Origin: Verrucomicrobiota bacterium
Lineage (GTDB): Bacteria; Verrucomicrobiota; Verrucomicrobiia; Limisphaerales; JAFGQR01
Direction of reading: 5' to 3'
Length of the DNA stretch: 53,394 nucleotides
Assembly: GCA_016935555.1 (NCBI GenBank)
Contig: JAFGQR010000105.1
Span: forward strand, 1 to 53,394
A program made the position numbers and the translations under genes. The notes beneath the pieces are model-generated. The model worked only from the letters and a program-made list of their open reading frames with translations. It had not been told where the DNA came from and did not search any database. Positions 21,991-30,428 of this stretch are shown one piece after another. Every line of letters begins with the position of its first letter. The first letter of the stretch is position 1.

Positions 21991-23145
21991 CTATTTGACT
22001 TTAGGGACGTTTTCCCAACGGCGGGTCTTGGCGGATTTGAGGACGGCGTCGCAGACGTATTGGGTTTCGAGGGCTTCGCGGAAGGTGGGGCTGGCGGGCT
22101 TGCCTTTGGCGAGGCCGTCGAGGAAATCGGCCAACTGATGGACGAACGAGTGTTCGAAGCCGATGTTCAGGCCCGGCACCCACCATTTGTCCATGTAGGG
22201 GTGTTCGCCGCCGTGGTCGGTGACGTGGATGGAGCGCCAGCCGCGCAGTTTGCCTTCGTCCTTGTGATCAAAGTAGGCGAGGCGATGGAGGTCGTGGAGG
22301 TCCCAGGCGATGGAGGCGTGTTCGCCATTGATTTCGAAGGTGTAGAGGGCTTTGTGGCCGCGCGCGTAACGGGTGGACTCGAAGGTCGCGAGCGAGCCAT
22401 TGGCAAAACGCGCGAGGAAAGCGCAGGCGTCGTCGATGCCCACCTTTTCGACCTTGCCAGTGAGCTGGTGTTTGCGTTCCTTGACGAACGTTTCCGTCAT
22501 GGCGTTGACCGTCTCGATGCGGCCATTGAGCCAGAGGGCGGTGTCGATGCAGTGGGCCAGCAGGTCGCCGGTCACCCCGCTGCCGGCCGCTTTCACATCC
22601 AGCCGCCACAGGGAATCGCCGCCCTGCGGAACGTCCTTCGAAATGGTCCAATCCTGGAGGAACTTGGCCCGGTAATGGAAGACCCGGCCCAGGCGGCCTT
22701 CGTCGATGAGCTTCTTGGCCAGCGACACCGCCGGGATGCGGCGGTAATTGAACGAGACGAAGTTGGGGACTTTGGCTTTTTCGACGGCTTGGACCATGCC
22801 TTCGGCTTCCTTGCCGTTTCGGGCGAGGGGTTTTTCGCAGAGGATCATCTTGCCCGCCTTGGCGGCGGCGATGGCGACTTCGGCGTGGACATTATTGGGG
22901 AGGCAAATGTCGACCAAATCAATGTCCTTGCGGGCCACCAGCTTCTTCCAATCCGTCTCGACCGATTCGAAGCCCCACTGGGCCGCATGGGCTTTGGCGC
23001 GCTGGCCGTTGAAGTCGCAGATCGCCTTGAGCACCGGCGTGTAGTCGAGGTCGAAGAAGTTCCAGACCCTGCGATGGGCGTTGGAGTGGGCACGGCCCAT
23101 GAAGCCGCAACCGATGAGTCCGACACGAAGTTCTTTTTTTGCCAT
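21991..23145 (-). CDS. Gfo/Idh/MocA-family oxidoreductase
   Basis: A 384-residue cytoplasmic NAD(P)-dependent oxidoreductase. The Rossmann motif [12 protein letters not shown] (9-20) and the family hallmark EKP (104-106, in ILCEKPLA) are clear. A C-terminal alpha/beta substrate domain contains the likely catalytic helix motif [13 protein letters not shown] around 208-220. Relatives oxidise sugars or inositols or act on their derivatives. Start chosen at ATG 23143-23145 because the Rossmann fold begins at once; a longer frame is open upstream without similarity. The sugar isomerase about 1 kb downstream on the same strand is a plausible functional partner. Confidence 0.88.
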   Translation of the reverse strand: MAKKELRVGLIGCGFMGRAHSNAHRRVWNFFDLDYTPVLKAICDFNGQRAKAHAAQWGFESVETDWKKLVARKDIDLVDICLPNNVHAEVAIAAAKAGKMILCEKPLARNGKEAEGMVQAVEKAKVPNFVSFNYRRIPAVSLAKKLIDEGRLGRVFHYRAKFLQDWTISKDVPQGGDSLWRLDVKAAGSGVTGDLLAHCIDTALWLNGRIETVNAMTETFVKERKHQLTGKVEKVGIDDACAFLARFANGSLATFESTRYARGHKALYTFEINGEHASIAWDLHDLHRLAYFDHKDEGKLRGWRSIHVTDHGGEHPYMDKWWVPGLNIGFEHSFVHQLADFLDGLAKGKPASPTFREALETQYVCDAVLKSAKTRRWENVPKVK

Positions 23146-23322
23146 AGGGATGATGTGAATGGTTGAATTGCGCCGGCCCATTGCACCATCCCCCGTCCGG
23201 AAATGCAACCGTTCTGTGCGCGCCGCGCAGGCGCGCCGGACCGCGCTCGTTCCGGCCGCGACTGCGAACTCCCGGAGGCACGGGCAGCGCGTCCGTTGCG
23301 GGCGGGGCGCTGGCATTTCGGG

Positions 23323-24153
23323 TCAGCGCGTGGTCGAAGCGGGGGGGGCGGGAAGATTCTCCGGCGGGGCAAGCGGTGGGGGTGGTTGGCCGGGGCGGGT
23401 TTGGATCTGCTTTTCAGCCAGGAAGGCGTATTTGGCCAGCACGCTGAAGAAGGTGGCATAGGCGATGATCCAGCCGCGGCGGCCGTCGCGAAAGCCCTGC
23501 TTGAGGATCAGCCGTTTGGCCAGGGCCAGCCACGGGGAGATGGCCAGGTGATACCAGCGGCACTGCCGCCCCGCCCGCTCCATGCTGTCGGCCGATGTCC
23601 GGGCATAACGAAGGGTTCGCTCGAGATGGGCCTGCAGATTCGCGTAGGAGTAATGAAGCAGGTCGCCCCTCAAGCGCTCCGTGGCGCCCGTGACCGACAG
23701 GTGCGGATGCGGCTCCGTCCCGGTCCAGCGCGCTGCGTTCCGGCGAACCAGCCGGAGGCACCATTCCGGATACCAGGCATGCCAGATCCAGTCGCCGAGG
23801 TAGAAGCTGCGCCGGTTCAGCCAGAAACCATTCGCGGCGGGTTCGCCCCCCAACACCCGCCGGATCGCGGCGGCCAGTTCCGGCGAAGCCGCCTCATCCG
23901 CGTCGAGACACAACACCCACGGCTGGGCACAGTGTTCAAGCGCGACATTTTTCTGCCGGGCAAAGCCCTGCCAGGGCTGGGTCACCACGACCGCCCCCGC
24001 CTGGTGGGCCAGGGCCGCGGTCCGGTCCGTCGAGCCGGAATCCACCACCACAATGTCCGCAGCCAGCTCGCGGACGCTTTCGAGGCAGCGCGGCAGGTTG
24101 GCCTCCTCGTTGAAGGTGACGAGCGACACGGACAATGGCAGGCGCGGGTTCAT
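23323..24153 (-). CDS. Family 2 glycosyltransferase, LPS-core WaaE-like
   Basis: A 276-residue GT2 enzyme. The GT-A start SVSLVTFNEEANL is followed by the nucleotide-binding VVVDSGSTDRT (about 50-60) and the metal-binding DADEA motif (about 98-102). The C-terminal part, with HYSYANLQAHLERTLRYA and a hydrophobic helix before a Pro-rich tail, resembles WaaE/KdtX transferases that decorate the inner core of lipopolysaccharide. It probably works at the cytoplasmic face of the inner membrane. The start at ATG 24153 is preferred over one 15 codons earlier, because the fold begins within ten residues. It belongs with the neighbouring methyltransferase and GT4 genes in an envelope glycan cluster. Confidence 0.88.
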   Translation of the reverse strand: MNPRLPLSVSLVTFNEEANLPRCLESVRELAADIVVVDSGSTDRTAALAHQAGAVVVTQPWQGFARQKNVALEHCAQPWVLCLDADEAASPELAAAIRRVLGGEPAANGFWLNRRSFYLGDWIWHAWYPEWCLRLVRRNAARWTGTEPHPHLSVTGATERLRGDLLHYSYANLQAHLERTLRYARTSADSMERAGRQCRWYHLAISPWLALAKRLILKQGFRDGRRGWIIAYATFFSVLAKYAFLAEKQIQTRPGQPPPPLAPPENLPAPPASTTR

Positions 24154-24232
24154 GGGCCTCAAGTCATTGGCCTGAAGGTGCGCGATGCCCCGTGCCAACG
24201 CCAGCCAAAACCGGGCACGGGCCGCCCCGGAT

Positions 24233-24985
24233 TCATTCGCGGCGCCGCGCCACGATGAACAACTGTTCGCTGGCGAGCAGGGCCGGGTGCGTCAGCCAGC
24301 GATTCAACGCGCGTTCGCCCTCCCGGCAGGCTGCGGATTGCCGCGCTGGCCGGTCCACGGTGAGCCGACAGGCCAGCCAGACCAGGGGCCAGAGGGGCAG
24401 GAAGAATGCGGATTTCCACTTGACCAACGTGAAAGGCATCGCCTTCAGCTCCAGGCCGGCGTGATGCAGCAGGGTGTGAAGCAGCGGGAAATCCACCGGG
24501 TTGATGTGGTAGGCGTAACGGTCCGCCGGACGCAGATCCCATCCATACCGGCGCCGGATCAGCTTGTGCTTGCCCGTCAGGAAAAACCGGAGGCGCGAGT
24601 GCAGCCGGAAGATGTTGGGGGTGGTCAGCAGCAGATGGCCGCCGCCTTTGAGAACCCGGCCCGCCTCGGCCACGGCGTTGAAATGGCTTTCCAGATGCTC
24701 GAGCACCTCGATCAGGAGCACCACGTCGAACAGCCCGGAGTCGAACGGGAGCGCCTGGTGCAGGTTCACCCCGCCGCAAACCGGGAACTGGACAAGCCGG
24801 GTGCGCTCCTTGACGATGTAGTCGTCCTCCCGGTAATGCGTTCCCTGGACGCGGCAGCCCCGCGAGGCCAGTTGGTTCAGGATTTCGCCCTCGCCGCAGC
24901 TCAGGTCCAGCACCGACAGCGCGGGGAAGCCGGGCAGGCCTTGCACGGCCCGGAGCACGGCTCGGGTGACAAACGGCTGCGGCAT
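24233..24985 (-). CDS. Class I SAM-dependent methyltransferase
   Basis: A 250-residue methyltransferase of the Methyltransf_11/UbiE type. The SAM-binding motif I is VLDLSCGEGEIL (about 25-36); post-motifs LIEVLEHLESH and LLLTTPNIF follow at about 90-125. The C-terminal part has a hydrophobic stretch FFLPLWPLVWLAC (about 192-204) that could associate with the membrane. Placed between GT2 and GT4 genes, it may methylate a lipid-linked sugar or precursor, but this is inference. It starts at ATG 24985, divergent from the GT4 gene with 90 bases between them, where a 7-bp repeat array lies. Confidence 0.85.
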   Translation of the reverse strand: MPQPFVTRAVLRAVQGLPGFPALSVLDLSCGEGEILNQLASRGCRVQGTHYREDDYIVKERTRLVQFPVCGGVNLHQALPFDSGLFDVVLLIEVLEHLESHFNAVAEAGRVLKGGGHLLLTTPNIFRLHSRLRFFLTGKHKLIRRRYGWDLRPADRYAYHINPVDFPLLHTLLHHAGLELKAMPFTLVKWKSAFFLPLWPLVWLACRLTVDRPARQSAACREGERALNRWLTHPALLASEQLFIVARRRE

Positions 24986-25005
24986 CGGTTGGTTCTAGAA
25001 CATGA

Positions 25006-25075
25006 GGATTCAGGATTCAGGGCGCTCGCCGCCGGTCACGGAATAGTGAATACTCAAAAGCGAATCGGCAAGACA
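25006..25075. repeat. 7-bp-periodic array ending exactly at the GT4 start codon
   Basis: Read in one register, this is ten heptamers ending at base 25075: two GGATTCA units, three divergent GC-rich units, then GAATAGT, GAATACT, CAAAAGC, GAATCGG and CAAGACA. The ATG of the glycosyltransferase follows at 25076. The outer units are clearly related to each other; the middle three are not. It occupies the divergent promoter region of two glycan genes. Confidence 0.5.
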
Positions 25076-26152
25076 ATGCGCATTCTGCACCTGAACAACG
25101 AGCGCACCTGGCGCGGCGGCGAACGCCAGACGCTGCTGCTCGCCGCCGGGCTGCGCGACGCCGGCGCAGGTTCCATCCTCGGATGCCGGCCGGGCGGCCC
25201 GCTCGAATCCAGGGCCACGGAGGCCGGCCTGCCCACCCGGCCCATCCCCGGCAACAACGCGGGCGCGGCCCTCGCGATCGTCCGCGCCGCGCGGGATGTC
25301 GATCTCATCCATTGCCACACCGGCCGCGGCCACAGCCTGGCGGCTGCCACCGCCTCATGGCATCGCAAACCGTTCCTGGTCACGCGCCGGGTCGATTTTC
25401 TGCCGGGCCGCGGCTGGTTCAACCGCTTCAAGTTCGTCCGCGCCGCGTGCGTGGTGTGCATTTCCCAACACATCGCGGACCAGCTCGCGGATTGGGGCGT
25501 GGCCAGGGAACGCCTCACGGTGATCCGCAGCACCGTGCCGCCACCCGCCGCCGATCTGCTCACCGCCGGGCACCGGGACGCCGTGCGAGCGCGGCTGGGC
25601 ATCGCGCCGGGCATCAGCCTCATTGGCAACATCGCCGCCCTGGTGGGCCACAAGGACCACGCCACCCTTCTGCGCGCGGCCAAGGTGCTGCTCGGGCGCC
25701 GGCGCGACGCGCGGTTTGTGATCCTCGGCGACGGCGACCTGAGGGGACCGTTGCTGGCCCTGCGCCGGGACCTGGGGCTTGACAATGACGTGTTGATGCC
25801 GGGGTTCGTGCCCCGGGCCGAGGAATGGCTTCCCGGCTTCGACGTGCTAGCCATGAGTTCCTGCATGGAAGGCCTGGGCAGCATCGTCCTCGACGCCTTC
25901 GCCGCAGGCGTCCCGGTGGCCGCCACCGCCGGAGGGGGGTTGCCTGAACTGGTCCGGGATGGAGAAACAGGACTGGTGGCGCCCGTGGGCGACGCCCCCG
26001 CGCTCGCCGCGGCCATCGACCGCCTGCTGGACCACGCGCTCCTGGCCCGTCAGCTCGCCGCCGCCGCCCGCCGATGGGTCCAAGCCGAATGCTCCGTCGC
26101 GCGCATGACCGCCCGCTACCAGGCTGTCTACGATGCCATCCTGGAAGCCTGA
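25076..26152 (+). CDS. Family 4 glycosyltransferase
   Basis: A 358-residue GT-B glycosyltransferase. The N-terminal domain begins MRILHLNNERTWRGGERQ, with the GGE loop typical of GT4. The C-terminal nucleotide-sugar domain carries EGLGSIVLDAFAAG (about 262-275), the EX7E-type motif with the second Glu replaced by Asp, then GGGLPELV. Likely adds a sugar to a lipid-linked or LPS-like glycan at the inner membrane. It is divergent from the methyltransferase gene. The start at 25076 is fixed by the family N-terminus; the frame is open further upstream only through the repeat array and antisense of the methyltransferase. Confidence 0.88.
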   Translation: MRILHLNNERTWRGGERQTLLLAAGLRDAGAGSILGCRPGGPLESRATEAGLPTRPIPGNNAGAALAIVRAARDVDLIHCHTGRGHSLAAATASWHRKPFLVTRRVDFLPGRGWFNRFKFVRAACVVCISQHIADQLADWGVARERLTVIRSTVPPPAADLLTAGHRDAVRARLGIAPGISLIGNIAALVGHKDHATLLRAAKVLLGRRRDARFVILGDGDLRGPLLALRRDLGLDNDVLMPGFVPRAEEWLPGFDVLAMSSCMEGLGSIVLDAFAAGVPVAATAGGGLPELVRDGETGLVAPVGDAPALAAAIDRLLDHALLARQLAAAARRWVQAECSVARMTARYQAVYDAILEA

Positions 26153-26401
26153 ACCCTCCTCGCGCACCCTCTCCGAGGATTGGAAGGCGCCGGCTGGCTC
26201 AGGGACAGCCCTCGACCACAAACATAAAACCGACGTTCGTTCCCTGGCCTTTTGAGGGGTGTCCTGATCGGTCAATTGCCGTCTTTCCATGGAGCTGCGC
26301 CTTTGTTAGCGTCCTGCGGTGAATCGCGCCCGATTGGACATGGTGGACAACACCTGAAGATTTCAAGCCCCCCCCCGGCCACCCACGAACCGCTCTTGCC
26401 C

Positions 26402-27952
26402 ATGTCCACCCCCGAAATCCTGACCCTGCTTCGCCACTTCGAGTCCCGCAATGTCACCGCCATTGCCCCCGACGGCTCGTGGCCCCTCGTGTGGCGGCGC
26501 GCCCAGGGCCTTCACGTCTGGGATGCCAGGGGAAAAAAATACCTCGACCTGACAGCCGCGTTCGGCGTCGCGGCGGCGGGTCATGCGAACCCGCGCGTGG
26601 TCCGGGCGGGACGGGCGCAGATGGGCCGGCTGCTGCACGCCATGGGCGACGTGCATCCCCACGAGCTGAAGGCGCGCCTGGCGCGGGAGCTGAGCCGGAT
26701 CACGTTCGAGCGCTGGACGGCGCGGACGTCCGGCGTTCCGCGCGCAACGGCGCACGCCGAACGTGCAACGTTCCACACGCAACGCGCAGCGTCGAAAGCC
26801 CGGGGGACGGCTTTGGACGGCGGGGGGGCGACGGGCAAGGTGGTGTTTTGCAGCGCGGGTTTTGAGGCGGTGGAGGTGGCTCTGAAGACGGCGCTGTTGG
26901 CGACGGGCAAACCCGGCGTGATTGCGTTGGAGGGGGGGTATCACGGCCTGGGCTACGGCGCGCTCAACACCACGCACCGCCGGTTCTTCCGCGAGCCGTT
27001 CCAGGCGCAGCTTGGCAAGTTCGGCCACTTCGTGCCGTTTCCCGGAACCGAGTACGTTGCCGCAGACGGCCGCCGCATTGGGTCGGCGCACGTGACCCTG
27101 GAGCGGATCGATTGGATGATCCGCCAGCTGTTCCACCAACACCCGATCGGCGCCATTCTCGTCGAGCCCGTCCAGGGCCGGGGCGGCATCCGGGTGCCGC
27201 CCCCGGAGTTGCTCCCGCTGCTGCGCAACCTCTGCGACGAGCACCGGGCCCTGCTCGTCGCCGATGAGATCTTCACCGGCTTCGGACGCACCGGGCGCTG
27301 GTTCGGGTGCGAGCACACCTCCACCGCGCCGGACCTGGTCTGCCTCGGCAAAGCGATCGCCGGCGGGTTTCCCCTGGCGGCGTGCGTCGGGCGGGCCGAC
27401 CTGATGGACGCCGCGTGGCCGGCGTCCGCCGGGGAGGCGATTCACACCAGCACGTTTCTCGGCCATCCGGTGGGCTGCGCCATGGCGCTGGCCCAAATCG
27501 CCGAGATCGATCGCCGCCGCCTCGTCGAACGCAGCGCCCGCCTCGGACCGGTCCTGCTCGAGGCCCTCACCGCCCTCACCGCCACCTGGTCCCGTCTCCA
27601 ACTCTCGGCGCGCGGCCTGGGGTTGATGGCCGGAGTCGAACTGCGCCTGCCGGACGGCACGCCCGCCACCCCCGCCGCAACCCGGGTCGTCCAAGCCATG
27701 GCGCATCGCGGCTTCATCCTGCTGGCCGAGGGCGACGCCGGCAATGTGCTGAGTTTCACCCCGCCACTGACCATCACCCCGGCCCAGATCCATGCCGCCG
27801 CCCGCGCCCTCCAAACCGTGCTGGCGGACGACACGCTTCCCTCCTCCAGCCCCCCGCCATCTTCCCCAGGATCCGCCAGCGCCCCGCGCCCCCGCCGCAC
27901 CCCGCGTCCGCCCCCGCCCCAACCCCCTCCGCCCCCCCTTCTCAGCGCATGA
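26402..27952 (+). CDS. Class III PLP aminotransferase with a repeat-derived insertion
   Basis: A 516-residue class III aminotransferase, related to acetylornithine, 4-aminobutyrate and similar omega-aminotransferases. Visible features are the N-terminal GKKYLDLTAAFGVAAAGHAN, VADEIFTGFGRTG with the PLP-contacting Asp, and the Schiff-base Lys in LGKAIAGGFPLAA. Two things are odd. About 36 residues between ITFERWT and GKVVFCSAG (about 107-143) interrupt a normally continuous region and coincide with an eight-unit 7-bp array at 26741-26796. The last 40 residues are Ser/Pro-rich with a run of prolines. The ATG at 26402 opens the family similarity. Its TGA overlaps the next gene's ATG (ATGA), showing translational coupling to rsmA. 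Substrate is unknown. Confidence 0.88.
   Translation: MSTPEILTLLRHFESRNVTAIAPDGSWPLVWRRAQGLHVWDARGKKYLDLTAAFGVAAAGHANPRVVRAGRAQMGRLLHAMGDVHPHELKARLARELSRITFERWTARTSGVPRATAHAERATFHTQRAASKARGTALDGGGATGKVVFCSAGFEAVEVALKTALLATGKPGVIALEGGYHGLGYGALNTTHRRFFREPFQAQLGKFGHFVPFPGTEYVAADGRRIGSAHVTLERIDWMIRQLFHQHPIGAILVEPVQGRGGIRVPPPELLPLLRNLCDEHRALLVADEIFTGFGRTGRWFGCEHTSTAPDLVCLGKAIAGGFPLAACVGRADLMDAAWPASAGEAIHTSTFLGHPVGCAMALAQIAEIDRRRLVERSARLGPVLLEALTALTATWSRLQLSARGLGLMAGVELRLPDGTPATPAATRVVQAMAHRGFILLAEGDAGNVLSFTPPLTITPAQIHAAARALQTVLADDTLPSSSPPPSSPGSASAPRPRRTPRPPPPQPPPPPLLSA
26741..26796 (+). repeat. Eight-unit degenerate 7-bp array inside the aminotransferase gene
   Basis: Exactly eight heptamers in register: CGCGCAA, CGGCGCA, CGCCGAA, CGTGCAA, CGTTCCA, CACGCAA, CGCGCAG, CGTCGAA. 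Most start CG and end in A. The array encodes a low-complexity Arg/Ala/Thr stretch in a place where relatives have no insertion, so it appears to have entered an active gene without breaking its frame. Confidence 0.65.
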
Positions 27953-28782
27953 CGCTCTCCGAAATGAAACAGGTGCTGGCGGCGGACCGGATTCACCTGA
28001 CCAAGTCGCTGGGCCAGCATTTCCTGTTCGACGCCCACCAGCTTCGGAGGATGGTCGAGGCCGCCCGCGTGACCGAAACCGATGCCGTGCTCGAGATCGG
28101 GCCCGGCCTGGGGCCGTTGACGGAATTGTTGGTGGCGCGGGCCGGCGCGGTTCTCGCCATCGAAAAGGACGCGCGCCTGGTGCGACGACTCCGACAGCAC
28201 TTCGAGAACGCCTCCCACCTGACGGTGATCCACGCCGATGCGGTCGAGTATCTGCGCGACACGGCGCGGGACTGGCGTTCGTGGAAAGTCGTTGCCAACC
28301 TGCCCTACTCGGTCACCTCGGACCTTCTCACCACCCTGATGCAACTCGAGCAGGGTCCGGAGCGCATGATCCTCACCCTCCAATGGGAAGTGGCCTGCCG
28401 CCTCCGCGCCCAAGCCGGCCAGCCCGATTACGGCGTCCTCACCCTCCTCACCCAGCGGCGTTACGCGCCACGCCATATGTTCAAAATCCCCCGCACCTGC
28501 TTCTTCCCCGAACCCGCGGTGGATTCGGCGGCGCTCACTCTGGAACGCCGCTCCCCGCCGCCGTCGTCGCTCCCGGAAGCCCGCGGCTTCGACCGTTTGG
28601 TGCGTGTGTCCTTTTCCCAGCGCCGCAAAACCCTCTCCAAAGTGCTCAAAACCCGGTGGCCCGCCCCGCAGGTCGCCGCCGCCTTCGACCGCCTCGGCCT
28701 GCCCCCGTCGGTCCGCGCCGAGGATGTCGCGCTCGAGCAGTTCATCGAGCTGACGCGAATCCTCATTCCCCACGACCTATGA
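27949..28782 (+). CDS. rsmA: 16S rRNA dimethyladenosine transferase RsmA (KsgA)
   Basis: A 277-residue KsgA/RsmA enzyme that dimethylates two adjacent adenosines (A1518, A1519 in E. coli numbering) near the 3' end of 16S rRNA during small-subunit assembly. Diagnostic motifs are KSLGQHFLFD (19-28), SAM motif VLEIGPGLGPLT (47-58), the catalytic NLPYSVTSDLL around 120 and the C-terminal SFSQRRKTLSKVLK. Its ATG overlaps the stop of the aminotransferase by four bases and its own stop overlaps the next start in the same way, so the three genes are translationally linked. Length and motifs are normal. Confidence 0.95.
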   Translation: MTLSEMKQVLAADRIHLTKSLGQHFLFDAHQLRRMVEAARVTETDAVLEIGPGLGPLTELLVARAGAVLAIEKDARLVRRLRQHFENASHLTVIHADAVEYLRDTARDWRSWKVVANLPYSVTSDLLTTLMQLEQGPERMILTLQWEVACRLRAQAGQPDYGVLTLLTQRRYAPRHMFKIPRTCFFPEPAVDSAALTLERRSPPPSSLPEARGFDRLVRVSFSQRRKTLSKVLKTRWPAPQVAAAFDRLGLPPSVRAEDVALEQFIELTRILIPHDL

Positions 28783-30191
28783 AGCCGCTCCCCCGCAGAT
28801 CACGCCCCACGACTCACGTTTCCATGGCCACGCCTCCTGGCCAACCCCCGAACCGGCACGCGGCCGCCTCGCGGGACGGCCGAACGCGTTCCTTCCTGCG
28901 GCGGTGGGGTGGGCCGCTCCTGGTGGGAGTCGTCATGAGCTGGGGAGTGGCTGCGGCCCGGGCGGGCGAATCCGGCGTGACGCCGGGAATTGGGGTGTTG
29001 CTTGAGAGCCGCCTGGATTTGGTGCGGGGCAAGAACGTGGGGCTGATCACGAACCCCACCGGGGTGGACCGCCAACTCCGTCCGAGCGTCGAGTGCTTGC
29101 GCCAGTGCGGGGCGCTGACGCTGGTGGCGCTCTACGGGCCGGAGCACGGCGTGCGGGGCAACGCGCAGGCAGGTGAGTATGTGCCGTTTTACCGCGACGA
29201 CCAATACGGGCTGCCCGTGTTCAGCCTGTACGGCCAGTCGAAAAAACCGGCTCCGGGCATGCTGGAGAACATCGATGCGTTCATGCGGTCGTTCGACACG
29301 GTCTCGACGGACAAGCACCTGGAGCGCGGGATGGTGACGAACGTGGAGGTGATGCTGTTCGACATTCAGGATGTGGGGACGCGAGTCTACACGTATGTTG
29401 CGACGATGGCGTATGCCATGGAGGCCTGCGCGGCGCAGCGCATCCCGTTCGTCGTGCTCGACCGGCCCAACCCCATCAATGGCACCGACCTCGAGGGGCC
29501 GTTGCTCGACTACCCCCGCTTCAGCTCCTTCGTCGGACTTTATCCGATCCCCGTCCGCCATGGAATGACCGCCGGCGAACTGGCGCAGTTCTTCAACGCG
29601 CGCTTTCTGTCCAACCGGCTCGCGCTGACGGTCGTGCCCGTGCGGGGTTGGCGCCGGGCGCAGTGGTATGACGAGACCGGGCTGCCATGGGTGATGCCCT
29701 CGCCCAACATGCCGACCCTCGACACCGCCACCGTGTATCCGGGCCAGGTCCTGCTTGAGGGCACCAACCTGTCCGAAGGCCGCGGCACCACCCGCCCCTT
29801 TGAACTCTGCGGTGCACCCTGGCTCAATGGCGCCGAACTGGCGCGCCGCCTCAACCAACGAAACCTCCCCGGCGTGGCGTTCCGCGAGGCCTGGTTCACC
29901 CCGGCGTTCTCCAAGTTCCAGGGCCAGCGCTGCGGCGGCTGCCAAGTCCATGTCACCGACCGGCAACGCTTCCAGCCCTTCCGCACCACGTTGCACCTCC
30001 TCGATGCCGCCCGCCGTCTGGCTCCCGACCAGTTCCGATTCCACCCCGACTACTTCGACCGGCTCGTCGGTTCCTCTCGCTTCCGACAGGCCCTCGAACG
30101 CGGCGAGCCTGTCGAGACCCTCCTGGCTGGCACCGCCGCCGAACTGCGCCAGTTCACCGCCGCGCGCCAGCCTTACTTGATCTATCCGTAA
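28779..30191 (+). CDS. namZ: Exo-beta-N-acetylmuramidase NamZ-like (DUF1343, GH171)
   Basis: A 470-residue exported protein of the DUF1343 family, reclassified as GH171 after NamZ was shown to release MurNAc from the non-reducing end of peptidoglycan fragments. The hallmark ALYGPEHGVRG with E122-H123 is present, followed by SLYGQ, DIQDVGTRVYTY and SPNMPTLDT. A signal sequence ends near residue 62 (AAARAGES). The start at 28779 overlaps the rsmA stop (ATGA). An ATG at 28824, just after a short 7-bp repeat run at 28800-28820, is an alternative that also leaves a good signal peptide. Its role would be periplasmic cell-wall turnover; coupling to rsmA has no obvious functional logic. Confidence 0.88.
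   Translation: MKPLPRRSRPTTHVSMATPPGQPPNRHAAASRDGRTRSFLRRWGGPLLVGVVMSWGVAAARAGESGVTPGIGVLLESRLDLVRGKNVGLITNPTGVDRQLRPSVECLRQCGALTLVALYGPEHGVRGNAQAGEYVPFYRDDQYGLPVFSLYGQSKKPAPGMLENIDAFMRSFDTVSTDKHLERGMVTNVEVMLFDIQDVGTRVYTYVATMAYAMEACAAQRIPFVVLDRPNPINGTDLEGPLLDYPRFSSFVGLYPIPVRHGMTAGELAQFFNARFLSNRLALTVVPVRGWRRAQWYDETGLPWVMPSPNMPTLDTATVYPGQVLLEGTNLSEGRGTTRPFELCGAPWLNGAELARRLNQRNLPGVAFREAWFTPAFSKFQGQRCGGCQVHVTDRQRFQPFRTTLHLLDAARRLAPDQFRFHPDYFDRLVGSSRFRQALERGEPVETLLAGTAAELRQFTAARQPYLIYP
28800..28820. repeat. Three-unit 7-bp array near the namZ start
   Basis: TCACGCC, CCACGAC and TCACGTT run in register and are followed three bases later by an in-frame ATG at 28824. It is one more member of the heptamer class and bears on which namZ start is used. 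Confidence 0.4.
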
Positions 30192-30319
30192 CATCGTCCT
30201 CTGCAAGCCTCGACGCGTGCGGAGCTCTTGCAACCAGGCCCCGTGCCGTCACGGGCCGGCCTCTCCAGAAACTCAAGGGGTAAGAATCTGATGCTGAGGC
30301 TCTTCTCGGATTTCCATCC

Positions 30320-30340
30320 GAAAACCGCGCAGCGGTTTTC
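30320..30340. terminator. Bidirectional terminator-like hairpin between namZ and ilvE
   Basis: A perfect 9-bp stem GAAAACCGC/GCGGTTTTC with loop GCA. The A- and T-rich outer ends give a T-run on either strand, suiting the convergent genes on both sides. Confidence 0.6.
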
Positions 30341-30342
30341 CC

Positions 30343-30426
30343 AGCCCCCATCTCCGCCGCGGGGGCGAGTACTCGAACAAGTTTCGATCCCAAGGAAGCC
30401 CCACCGCCGCGGCGGGGATGGGGGCT
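30343..30426. repeat. 20-bp inverted repeat at the convergent gene junction
   Basis: Arms 30343-30362 and 30407-30426 match at 19 of 20 bases when inverted (AGCCCCCATCT on one side, ATGGGGGCT on the other), with a 44-base spacer that itself contains the palindrome CGAGTACTCG. It ends 2 bases before the ilvE stop. It could be a second terminator or a small repeat element. Confidence 0.6.
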
Positions 30427-30428
30427 TG

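Noticed and set aside
26741-26796. CRISPR-like repeat array
   Set aside because: The units are 7 bases with no spacers, inside a coding sequence; this is a degenerate tandem array, not a CRISPR.
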